Positions 7,641 to 14,532 of a DNA stretch of 15,301 bases are shown here, in pieces. A model generated the notes under the pieces. That model made no database searches, was not told the DNA's origin, and worked only from the letters and a program-made list of their open reading frames with translations. The stretch spans positions 1-15,301 of the forward strand of contig NZ_JAKJHX010000126.1 of NCBI RefSeq assembly GCF_021648855.1. Reading direction: 5' to 3'. The DNA comes from Tychonema litorale BBK16 (GTDB lineage Bacteria; Cyanobacteriota; Cyanobacteriia; Cyanobacteriales; Microcoleaceae). Each line of letters begins with the position of its first letter. Position 1 is the stretch's first letter. The position numbers and the translations under genes are program-made.

Positions 7641-8025
7641 TTGGGAAAAAAGAGAAATTTATAATTGCGATCGCCGCCAGTTCTAAGAAAAGGGTGCAAG
7701 ATATTTAAAGATAACCCACAACAAATACCTACAATTTTCTTTTTTAATGATAGCTGAATTTAGGTGTGTTGGCTACTACTGCCAATCCTGGTAGTACACA
7801 GGCTATCACTTATTCTGAGAGTCCGATCGGCAAAAACCCGGTTTCTTAATGTAATTGCGTCATTTTAGGTTAATGACGATCGCGATTAACTGAATTTTTA
7901 GGTTGATAGTGCGTCCAGAACTATCTGATTCTGGACTTGCCGATCGCTCAAATATAGCGCGAACTGTGACGAGAAATTGTTAAACTAAAGTAGTAGATGT
8001 GTGTAGATAGTAAAGAGAGAGATTC
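7641..8025. other. Divergent intergenic region between the PAS protein and the DUF3386 gene
   Basis: The gap holds one HIP1 site (7667-7674), a copy of a short repeat AAAAACCCGGTTTCTTAA (7832-7849), and an 8-bp inverted repeat (7913-7936). I could not place a confident sigma-70-type promoter for either gene, and no small gene is evident. Confidence 0.5.
7913..7936. promoter_or_regulatory. 8-bp perfect inverted repeat upstream of DUF3386 gene, possible operator
   Basis: GTCCAGAA at 7913-7920 and TTCTGGAC at 7929-7936 are perfect reverse complements separated by 8 nt, about 90 bp before the start at 8026. The arm spacing (centre to centre about 16 nt) would suit a dimeric regulator, or the site could form a hairpin. 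No known operator consensus is recognised. Confidence 0.35.
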
Positions 8026-8676
8026 ATGACAGATACAGCCAATGCTCGCGACCTATTTCGCGCTGCCTACGAACACCGTTACACTTGGGATGCCAACTTT
8101 CCTGGTTACAGTGCCGACATCGAACTCAAGCAAGGAGATGAAGTATATACGGGTAATGTTTGCATTAAGGCAGACATGACGGTGGAAGTGAGCGGGATTG
8201 CAGACGAGGAAGTTCAGCAAAGTGCTTATACCCAAATGCGGGACATTGTGACTCACCGCAAACGCTCAACATTTGAAAAATCCCACGGGAAAAATAATTT
8301 CACCCTTGGCGAGAAGGACAGTACCGACGCTGTGGACATCTTGGTGCAAGGCGACTCAATGGGATCTAATTATAAGATCCGAGGTTTGTCAATTTGTCAA
8401 GTCAGCCGGGTGATGGGCCGCATGGCTTTCGTAATTGATACTCACAAAAGCTTAGAGACACCGGAAGGTTCTTTGGCTAGTCACTACGATGCTGTTTTCC
8501 GCAACCCAGAAACTAAGGAAATCATCAGAGAACTCGAATTTGAAGACACTTTCGAGAAAATAGGTGACTATTATGTGATGACTAAGCAAGTAGTGCGATC
8601 GAAAGAAAAAGGTCAACAGACAACAACCGAGTTCAACTACTCTAACGTCAAACTGCTAGAACCAGCAGTAGTTTAG
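8026..8676 (+). CDS. DUF3386 family protein
   Basis: A 216-residue soluble protein with no signal peptide or membrane segment. The opening (ARDLFRAAYEHRYTWDANFPGYSADIEL) and the later GDSMGSNYKIRG and VMGRMAFVIDTHKSLETPEG segments match what I remember of the DUF3386 family, conserved in cyanobacteria and without an established function. The middle carries many alternating charged and hydrophobic strands, suggesting a mostly beta fold. Length agrees with the family (about 215-220). The ATG is preceded by AGAGAGAG (8014-8021), a fair Shine-Dalgarno. The Nfu gene lies 116 bp downstream on the same strand, with a hairpin between them, so co-transcription is uncertain. Family assignment is from memory of its sequence pattern. 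Confidence 0.82.
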   Translation: MTDTANARDLFRAAYEHRYTWDANFPGYSADIELKQGDEVYTGNVCIKADMTVEVSGIADEEVQQSAYTQMRDIVTHRKRSTFEKSHGKNNFTLGEKDSTDAVDILVQGDSMGSNYKIRGLSICQVSRVMGRMAFVIDTHKSLETPEGSLASHYDAVFRNPETKEIIRELEFEDTFEKIGDYYVMTKQVVRSKEKGQQTTTEFNYSNVKLLEPAVV

Positions 8677-8682
8677 AGCTCA

Positions 8683-8721
8683 TCGAAAAACCTAGTTTCC
8701 TAAATAAAACAGGTTTTTCGA
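8683..8721 (+). terminator. Hairpin between DUF3386 gene and nfu, possible terminator
   Basis: An 11-bp perfect stem (TCGAAAAACCT at 8683-8693, AGGTTTTTCGA at 8711-8721) encloses a 17-nt loop, 7 bp after the stop codon. There is no separate T run, though the descending arm contains five T residues. Most of the left half matches the repeat at 7832-7849 (15 of 18 positions over 8686-8703), so this may be a dispersed repeat that also ends transcription. Confidence 0.4.
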
Positions 8722-8792
8722 TTACCATATGAGCATGAACAGTAAGTAATTGTGCGATCGAGATCAGCAGTAAATAATCTACAAGGTGAAAT

Positions 8793-9032
8793 ATGACGAC
8801 ACTAGCACTAACCAGAGATAACGTCGAAACAGTTCTCGATGAAATGCGCCCCTACCTGATATCCGACGGCGGCAACGTGGAACTGGTAGAAATCGATGGC
8901 CCAGTCGTACACCTGCGACTGCAAGGAGCTTGTGGCTCTTGCCCCAGCTCCACAATGACCCTCAGAATGGGCATAGAACGTCGCCTACGCGAAGCTATCC
9001 CAGAAATCTCGGAAGTCGAACAGGTAATGTAA
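8793..9032 (+). CDS. nfuA: Nfu/NifU-like iron-sulfur cluster scaffold protein
   Basis: A 79-residue single-domain protein matching the C-terminal domain of NifU. The family assembles a 4Fe-4S or 2Fe-2S cluster at a CxxC motif shared across a dimer and passes it to targets; in cyanobacteria Nfu is the main scaffold and supplies photosystem I. The motif is C47-G-S-C50 within [11 protein letters not shown], preceded by the typical [11 protein letters not shown] and followed by [19 protein letters not shown]. Stand-alone length is normal for cyanobacteria. AAGGTG at 8783-8788 lies 4 nt before the ATG, a strong Shine-Dalgarno. The neighbours (DUF3386, GH57) have no obvious link to Fe-S assembly. 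The symbol follows usage in cyanobacteria; nifU or nfu is also used. Confidence 0.94.
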   Translation: MTTLALTRDNVETVLDEMRPYLISDGGNVELVEIDGPVVHLRLQGACGSCPSSTMTLRMGIERRLREAIPEISEVEQVM

Positions 9033-9039
9033 TTAGTCA

Positions 9040-9102
9040 GTTGACAGTTAACTGTTAACGGTTGACTGTTAACGGTTGACTGTTGACTGTTGACTGTTGG
9101 CG
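9040..9102 (+). repeat. Heptanucleotide tandem repeat, nine units (GTTGACT/GTTAACG type)
   Basis: Nine consecutive 7-nt units run in perfect phase: variants of GTTGACT (five close copies) and GTTAACG (two), plus GTTAACT and GTTGGCG. This matches the short tandemly repeated repetitive (STRR) class described in filamentous cyanobacteria. The tract starts 7 nt after the nfu stop codon. Confidence 0.9.
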
Positions 9103-9166
9103 AATTCAAAGAAGGTTTCACCCCTCACCTCTGAAAGCAGCAAAGCCATGTTTCTCACATAGATTC

Positions 9167-9249
9167 CGTAGGTTGGGTAGAGCGTCAGTGAAACCCAACA
9201 TCTTAATTGTAGAAGAGTTGGGTTTCGCTATCGCTCTGCCGAACCTACG
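9167..9249. repeat. Long imperfect inverted repeat, MITE-like
   Basis: The arms 9167-9199 and 9217-9249 are reverse complements at 28 of 33 positions, around a 17-nt loop. The arm core is TAGGTTGGGTAGAGCG followed by GAAACCCAAC. Similar GTTGGGTTTCGC palindromes are, to my recollection, scattered through many cyanobacterial genomes. It carries no coding potential and is probably a small non-autonomous element. Confidence 0.8.
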
Positions 9250-9313
9250 CTATATACATTTTATCTATGAGGGATATTACCCTTTGTTAATTCACTAACA
9301 GTCTCTTACTAAT

Positions 9314-9390
9314 CCCGATTCCCAATTCCCAATTCCCAATTCCCAATTCCCGATTATCAATTCCCAATTAACAACTCCCAATTACTAAAT
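9314..9390 (+). repeat. Heptanucleotide tandem repeat, eleven units (CCCAATT type)
   Basis: Eleven units stay in 7-nt phase: CCCGATT, CCCAATT four times, CCCGATT, ATCAATT, CCCAATT, AACAACT, CCCAATT, ACTAAAT. The tract has the STRR character of cyanobacteria and ends 3 nt before the ATG at 9394, so it forms the GH57 gene's immediate leader. It contains almost no G and no Shine-Dalgarno. Confidence 0.92.
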
Positions 9391-9393
9391 TCT

Positions 9394-11640
9394 ATGTCTC
9401 ATCCCCTTTATGTAGCCTTCATTTGGCACCAACACCAACCGCTGTATAAATCGAGAGTATCTGCTAACGCAAAAGATGCTCAATATCGACTGCCTTGGGT
9501 GCGATTACACGGAGTCAAAGACTACTTGGATTTAGTGCTGATTTTGGCAAAATATCCCAAGCTGCATCAAACCGTAAATCTCGTGCCATCGCTGATTTTG
9601 CAGATAGAAGACTGCATCGCAGACCGGGCATTAGACCCTTATTTGGCTGCGGCTTTGAAGCCAGTTGAAGACTTAAACCGATCAGAAAAAGAATTTATTT
9701 TACAGCACTTTTTTGATGCCAATTATCACACGCTAATTCAGCCCCATTATCGTTACGATCAACTCTACACCCAACGGCAAGAAAACGGTATTCAGTGGTG
9801 TTTGGAAAATTGGAAGCAGCATGATTTTGGTGACTTATTAGCATGGCATAATTTAGCTTGGATTGACCCGCTGTTTTGGGATGACCCGGAGATTGCTGGG
9901 TGGCTCAAACAAGGAGAAAACTTTAGATTGACCGATCGCCAAAAAATCTACTCCAAACAGAAACAAATCCTCGCCAGAATCATTCCCCAGCACCGCCAAA
10001 TGCAAGCTGACGGACAACTAGAGGTCTCTACAACCCCCTACACACACCCGATTTTGCCCTTGTTAGCAGACACCAATGGTGGCCGTGTAGCTATCCCCAA
10101 TATGACACTGCCACAACATCGGTTTCAGTGGGCAGAAGATATTCCTCGACACCTCAGAAAATCCTGGGAAATGTATCAAGATAGGTTCGATTGCGAACCT
10201 CGCGGTTTGTGGCCATCGGAACAGGCAGTTAGCCCGGAAATCTTGCCCTACATTGCTAAACAAGGCTTTAAATGGATAGTCTCCGATGAAGCTGTATTGG
10301 GATGGACAATTAAACACTTTTTCAACCGCGATGCTGCTGGGAATGTTTGTGAACCAGAATTGTTATATCGCCCTTACCGCTTAGAAACTCCCGACGGCGA
10401 TTTAGCTATAGTATTTCGAGACCATAGATTGTCTGATTTGATCGGATTTACCTACGGTTCGATGGAACCGAAAAAAGCGGCGTCAGATTTAGTGGGACAC
10501 TTAGAGGCGATCGCGCGAACCCTCAAACACCGACAATCCAGCGGCACCACAACCCTAGAAAATCCGTGGTTAGTTACCATCGCCCTAGATGGCGAAAATT
10601 GCTGGGAATTCTATCCCCAAGACGGCAAACCCTTCCTAGAAGCTCTCTATGAAACCCTCAGTCTCGACCCAGATATTAAACTGGTGACAGTCTCCGAATT
10701 TCTCGACCAATTCCCAGCAACCGAAACAATTCCCGCAGCCCAACTCCATACCGGTTCTTGGGTTGACGGTTCCCTGACAACTTGGATTGGAGACCCAGCC
10801 AAAAATCGCGCTTGGGATTTGTTAGGCGCAGCAAGGCAAGTATTGGCAAACCATCCAGAAGCCACAGAAGAAAGCAATCCCGAAGCTTGGGAAGCACTTT
10901 ATGCCGCCGAAGGTTCCGACTGGTTCTGGTGGTTTGGTGAAGGTCACACCTCCAACCAAGATGCCATGTTTGACCAGCTATTCCGGGAACACGTAGCAGC
11001 AATTTACGAAGCTCTAAATGAGCCCGTACCTCCCGAAGTACGCAGTCAAGTAGAGGCCCACGAAGCTCCAGGCGACCACCAACCACTGAGCTTTATTCAC
11101 CCGGTGATTGATGGTATTGGCAATGAACAGGATTGGGACAAGGCTGGCCGGATTGAGGTTGGGGGTGCGAGGGGGACAATGCACCGTAGTTCTGCAATTC
11201 AGCGGATTTGGTACGGGGTGGATCACTTGAATTTTTATATTCGGGTTGACTTCAATGCGGGTGTTCGGCCGGGAATTGATTGTCCGCCAGAGTTGAATTT
11301 ATTGTGGTTTTATCCCGATCGCACGATGCAGAATAGTCTCATCCCCTTGTCGGATTTACCAGATACAGCACCCCTAAACTATCGATTCCACCATCAGTTA
11401 GGGATTAATTTGCTAACGAAATCGATTTTGTTTCAGGAAGCTGGAGAACACGATGAGTGGCATTCTCATATCAGCCGCGCTCAAGTTGGGTTGGATAAAT
11501 GTTTGGAGGTAGCAGTTCCTTGGGCGGATTTGCAGATTATGCCGGATTGGTCGCTACGGCTGATTGCTGTGTTATCGGAAGGTGAACGTTTCTCTAGCTG
11601 TTTGCCAGAAGATGCTTTGATTGCGATCGGAATGCCTTAA
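9394..11640 (+). CDS. Glycoside hydrolase family 57 protein (alpha-glucan hydrolase or transferase)
   Basis: A 748-residue protein without signal peptide, so probably cytoplasmic. GH57 enzymes cleave or transfer alpha-1,4/1,6-glucans with retention. Conserved regions are visible in order: HQHQP at 12-16; YTHPILPLL at about 216-224; GLWPSE at 271-276, with E276 the expected nucleophile; ALDGENCWE at 397-405, with D399 the expected acid/base; and GSWVDGSLTTWIGDP at about 454-468. The LDGEN and TWIG-P patterns resemble the amylopullulanase-type subfamily. A segment GSDWFWWFGEGH follows at 507-518, then a separate beta-rich C-terminal domain (about 565-748, DGIGNEQDWDKAG onwards) reminiscent of domains in glucodextranase-like enzymes. 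A role in glycogen turnover is likely but inferred; activity on amylose, glycogen branches or transfer cannot be told from sequence. No Shine-Dalgarno; the leader is a heptad tract. Confidence 0.92.
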   Translation: MSHPLYVAFIWHQHQPLYKSRVSANAKDAQYRLPWVRLHGVKDYLDLVLILAKYPKLHQTVNLVPSLILQIEDCIADRALDPYLAAALKPVEDLNRSEKEFILQHFFDANYHTLIQPHYRYDQLYTQRQENGIQWCLENWKQHDFGDLLAWHNLAWIDPLFWDDPEIAGWLKQGENFRLTDRQKIYSKQKQILARIIPQHRQMQADGQLEVSTTPYTHPILPLLADTNGGRVAIPNMTLPQHRFQWAEDIPRHLRKSWEMYQDRFDCEPRGLWPSEQAVSPEILPYIAKQGFKWIVSDEAVLGWTIKHFFNRDAAGNVCEPELLYRPYRLETPDGDLAIVFRDHRLSDLIGFTYGSMEPKKAASDLVGHLEAIARTLKHRQSSGTTTLENPWLVTIALDGENCWEFYPQDGKPFLEALYETLSLDPDIKLVTVSEFLDQFPATETIPAAQLHTGSWVDGSLTTWIGDPAKNRAWDLLGAARQVLANHPEATEESNPEAWEALYAAEGSDWFWWFGEGHTSNQDAMFDQLFREHVAAIYEALNEPVPPEVRSQVEAHEAPGDHQPLSFIHPVIDGIGNEQDWDKAGRIEVGGARGTMHRSSAIQRIWYGVDHLNFYIRVDFNAGVRPGIDCPPELNLLWFYPDRTMQNSLIPLSDLPDTAPLNYRFHHQLGINLLTKSILFQEAGEHDEWHSHISRAQVGLDKCLEVAVPWADLQIMPDWSLRLIAVLSEGERFSSCLPEDALIAIGMP

Positions 11641-11646
11641 ATAGTT

Positions 11647-11667
11647 ATTGGTGATTGGTTATTGGCA
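11647..11667 (+). repeat. Three-unit heptad repeat (ATTGGTT type)
   Basis: ATTGGTG, ATTGGTT and ATTGGCA lie in phase 6 nt after the GH57 stop. The tract overlaps a tiny stem TTGGC/GCCAA (11662-11675) followed by several A residues. It looks like a short remnant of the same repeat class as the tracts at 9040 and 9314. Confidence 0.6.
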
Positions 11668-11703
11668 GAAGCCAAAAAATCATATAGGTCGTAAGATTAA
11701 ATG

Positions 11704-11785
11704 AACTGCGAAGGCGCGAAGAACGCGAAGGAAGAGAAAGAAGAAGATGCAGTTCTTCCTTCGTGCTCTTCGCGTCTTCGCGGTT
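11704..11785. repeat. Imperfect inverted repeat rich in CGCGAAG units
   Basis: The arms 11704-11735 and 11754-11785 are reverse complements at 28 of 32 positions around an 18-nt, purine-rich loop. Each arm is itself made of GCGAAG-like subunits (for example TGCGAAGGCGCGAAGAACGC). I recall similar dispersed elements in other filamentous cyanobacteria. Transcribed, it would form a long stable hairpin that may end the GH57 message or separate it from the next gene. Confidence 0.78.
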
Positions 11786-11815
11786 TAATCATTCCGATGA
11801 AACCAGATTTGGGAT

Positions 11816-11850
11816 CACAAATAACAAATAACAAATAACAAATAACAAAT
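11816..11850 (+). repeat. Heptanucleotide repeat (AACAAAT) overlapping a start codon
   Basis: Five units, CACAAAT followed by four perfect AACAAAT, end at 11850. The final AT plus the next G form the ATG of the kinase gene at 11849, so the start codon is partly built from repeat sequence. No purine-rich Shine-Dalgarno lies upstream. Confidence 0.9.
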
Positions 11851-14362
11851 GAGCCGCATTTTGGTTTTGCTCGATCGCCACCAACAACATTTGCCGATGC
11901 AATACCTCGACAGCAAACACGAGGTGATTATACCCGATCGCGCCACCAGCTCCAACTCTCATGTCCAAGTTCCCCAAATCCCTTTTGACTTGTGCATTCT
12001 CGACGAGCCAACTTTCCATCGCCTTGACCCTATTATAAAAAACTTAAAAAAAGTATCTGAACCCCTATTTTTACCGTTTTTGCTGGTTGGCGAATCCCGA
12101 AATTATGCAGATACAGAGTCGCCATTTCCCCTGACCCCAGAACAACTTGAACGCAAAATCGATGATTTGATTCTCAGTCCCATCAATGCCACACAACTCC
12201 ACTTCCAAGTGGAAAATTTGTTAGCCCGCAGGCAATTGTCCCTGGAACTCTACAGAATTCAGGAAGTAGTTAAAGAACGGACTTTTGCAGAAAGTTTGTT
12301 GATTGAATCCCTGCAAATAAGCAACGAAAAACTGCAAGGGGAAATTAACAAGCGGGTGGAGATAGAATCCACACTGCGATCGAATTCCTATCTCGATTCT
12401 TTGATGAATGCGATGCCAGATATTGTCTGTTTCAAAGATGCCGACGGCAGATGGCAAGAGGCAAATCGAGCGATACTGGAACTGTTCGAGCTTTCCCCAG
12501 GTGAATATCGCGGACTCAAGGACTCTCAGCTAGGAGAACTCAGCACCTTTTACCAAGAAGCTTTGGTGGCTTGCGAAGTTAGCGATCAAGCAGCGTGGGA
12601 TCAGGGTACTGTTTCTAGGGGTGAAGAAGTGATTCTGCGATCGGACGGTACTACTAAAATTTATGATGTCATTAAAATACCCTTGTTTTACCCCGACGGT
12701 AAGCGCAAAAATATTGTGATTTTGGGTTGCGATATCACCGAACACAAAAAAGCTAGAGATGAACTCGTCCGCTTAGCGTCCATTGTCGAATCTTCCGACG
12801 ATGGGATCATCGGCAAATCCCTCACCGGGACGATTATGAGCTGGAACGTAGGAGCAGAAATAATCTATGGCTATAGCGCGGCAGAAGTCAAGGGCCGCTC
12901 AATCCAGATTTTAGCCATACCCTCACGCCCCAACGAAATGTCACAAATTCTGGCAAACATTCGGGCTGGAGCCACCATCGACCATTATGAAACGCTTCAC
13001 CTACGCAAAGATGGCAAGCAAATAGATGTTTCGCTGACTATTTCTCCGATTAAAGATGCCACAGGGACAATCACCGGGGTTTCGACTATCGCCAGAGATA
13101 TCAGCGACAGTAAGCGAGTGGAAAAAGCCCTCGAACAACTCCGACATCAAAATGAAATGATTTTGTTTTCGGCAGGAGAAGGTATCTGCGGATTGAACAG
13201 AGAGGGAAAAGTGACTTTTGTGAATCCAGCGGCGGTGAGAATGGCTGGCTGCGGATCGAAAGCATTGATCGATCGACCATTCTATGAAACCATACATCGG
13301 AAACTGGAGGAATCTTTAGAGGCGATCGGGCAAAAGTCACTTCCAACAGATATCAATCTCTTGAAGAACCAAATAAACAGTCAAATTTTAGCAACCTTGC
13401 AAGACGGAGAAGCGCGCCGTGTCACCGATGAAGTATTTTATCGGCGAGATGGCACGAGTTTTCCCGTTGAGTACGCCGTCGCCCCCATGCGAGAAGGCGG
13501 GGAAATTATCGGAGCTGTGGTGACATTTAAAGATATCACCGATCGCCTTGCCGTCGAACGAATGAAAGATGAATTCATCTCAGTTGTCAGCCATGAACTG
13601 CGGACACCCATGACCTCAATTCATGGTGCCCTCGCCCTCCTCAACAGTGGCGTCCTGGATGCTCAACCGCCAAAAGCCAAGCGGATGCTAGAGATTGCTG
13701 TGACTAACACAGAGCGTTTAGTGCGCTTGATCAACGACATCCTCGATTTAGAACGAATGGAGTCGAGTTATGGCACTGCGGTCAAGCAAACTTGCAATAT
13801 GGCTCAACTGATGCTTCAGGCTGTGGAGGAGATGCAGGGAATGGCTCAGCAGGCGGGAGTGATACTGTCCCTGGTTCCTATCAGTGCCCAATTGCGAGCT
13901 ATTCCCGATCGCATAATTCAGACCTTGACCAATTTACTCAGCAATGCCATCAAATTCTCCTCCCAGGGCGGTACAATTTGCCTGAGCGCCGAGTTGCGGG
14001 AAAATCAGGATTGGACAAAAAAAGCTGGCTTTAAGTCGGTATCATGCCCTAATTCTGCGATCGCAAGTCCGCACTTGTCAATCTCCGATTCCGAAATCCT
14101 GATTGCAATCAAAGACGAAGGACGCGGAATTCCACCAGATAAACTGGAGATGATTTTTGAACGCTTTCAACAGGTTGATGCTTCTGATTCTCGACAAAAA
14201 GGTGGCACTGGTTTGGGGCTAGCTATTTGTCGCAGCATCGTACAGCAGCACGGTGGCAGAATTTGGGTAGAGAGCATTTTGGGGGAAGGTAGCACTTTTT
14301 TCTTAACTTTGCCAATTTTTAAGAATGCAGAAAGTCAAAGAGATGGCGAAAATACAGGGTAA
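11849..14362 (+). CDS. Histidine kinase with degenerate receiver and three PAS domains
   Basis: An 837-residue soluble sensor kinase. Residues 1-128 resemble a receiver domain (SRILVLLDR, then FDLCILDEPT with D52 at the usual phospho-site, then DDLILSPINATQL), but the second acidic residue of the first strand is L8 and the invariant lysine before proline is S110, so normal phosphorylation is doubtful. A helical linker (about 129-178) leads to PAS1 (179-305, ending DITEHKKA), PAS2 (306-425, ending DISDSKRVE) and PAS3 (430-570, ending DITDRLAVE). HisKA has H582 in SHELRTPMT; HATPase_c has N699 (NLLSNAIKF), D756 in DEGRGIP, FERFQQVD, and GGTGLGLA starting at 785. The ATPase domain carries a roughly 30-residue insert of low conservation (about 722-750) before the G1 box. 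Its response regulator is not in the window. Start chosen at the ATG ending the heptad tract; the receiver-like fold begins immediately. Confidence 0.93.
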   Translation: MSRILVLLDRHQQHLPMQYLDSKHEVIIPDRATSSNSHVQVPQIPFDLCILDEPTFHRLDPIIKNLKKVSEPLFLPFLLVGESRNYADTESPFPLTPEQLERKIDDLILSPINATQLHFQVENLLARRQLSLELYRIQEVVKERTFAESLLIESLQISNEKLQGEINKRVEIESTLRSNSYLDSLMNAMPDIVCFKDADGRWQEANRAILELFELSPGEYRGLKDSQLGELSTFYQEALVACEVSDQAAWDQGTVSRGEEVILRSDGTTKIYDVIKIPLFYPDGKRKNIVILGCDITEHKKARDELVRLASIVESSDDGIIGKSLTGTIMSWNVGAEIIYGYSAAEVKGRSIQILAIPSRPNEMSQILANIRAGATIDHYETLHLRKDGKQIDVSLTISPIKDATGTITGVSTIARDISDSKRVEKALEQLRHQNEMILFSAGEGICGLNREGKVTFVNPAAVRMAGCGSKALIDRPFYETIHRKLEESLEAIGQKSLPTDINLLKNQINSQILATLQDGEARRVTDEVFYRRDGTSFPVEYAVAPMREGGEIIGAVVTFKDITDRLAVERMKDEFISVVSHELRTPMTSIHGALALLNSGVLDAQPPKAKRMLEIAVTNTERLVRLINDILDLERMESSYGTAVKQTCNMAQLMLQAVEEMQGMAQQAGVILSLVPISAQLRAIPDRIIQTLTNLLSNAIKFSSQGGTICLSAELRENQDWTKKAGFKSVSCPNSAIASPHLSISDSEILIAIKDEGRGIPPDKLEMIFERFQQVDASDSRQKGGTGLGLAICRSIVQQHGGRIWVESILGEGSTFFLTLPIFKNAESQRDGENTG

Positions 14363-14437
14363 AATTTTGACAATTTAGGATAAATACTTAGATCAAACAG
14401 TTTACTTTACACAATATTCACCAAAAAATTGGGTCTG

Positions 14438-14462
14438 AAGCCCCGTCCTTTTAGGACGGCTT
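14438..14462 (+). mobile_element. Candidate left-end hairpin of an IS200/IS605-type element
   Basis: CCGTCCT at 14443-14449 and AGGACGG at 14453-14459 pair around a TTT loop; outer AAG/CTT pairs extend the stem with a 2-nt CC bulge. Imperfect subterminal hairpins of this kind (AAGCCCCGTCC...AGGACGG) are typical of IS200/IS605 ends and lie near tnpB genes. It is 71 bp upstream of the tnpB start. A TTTAC about 30 bp further left (14401 region) could be the insertion target, which is a guess. Confidence 0.6.
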
Positions 14463-14500
14463 TAATTCTCTTTGATGTTGTCAATTGAATCGCCAATATA

Positions 14501-14509
14501 TGGTATGAT
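14501..14509 (+). promoter_or_regulatory. Candidate extended -10 promoter for tnpB
   Basis: TGGTATGAT at 14501-14509 fits an extended -10 element (TG-N-TATGAT, one mismatch to TATAAT), 23 bp upstream of the tnpB ATG. A TTGTCA at 14478-14483 could serve as -35, although its spacing of 20 nt is too long to be ideal. Confidence 0.35.
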
Positions 14510-14532
14510 CGAGTAATTAAAACAGCAAAAAA

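Larger units (their letters stand above)
9033..9393. other. Repeat-filled intergenic region between nfu and GH57 genes
   Basis: Nearly the whole gap consists of three repeats: a heptad tract (9040-9102), a 33-bp-arm inverted repeat (9167-9249) and a second heptad tract (9314-9390) that ends 3 nt before the GH57 start codon. Short open frames through it merely read these repeats. No sigma-70 promoter could be placed with confidence. Confidence 0.75.

Noticed and set aside
9083..9298. 71-codon plus-strand open frame upstream of the GH57 gene
   Set aside because: It translates the heptad tract and inverted repeat and has no protein-like character.
9040..9390. Possible CRISPR array, because of clustered short repeats
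   Set aside because: Units are 7 nt and contiguous with no spacers; this is a heptad STRR pattern, and no cas genes are present.
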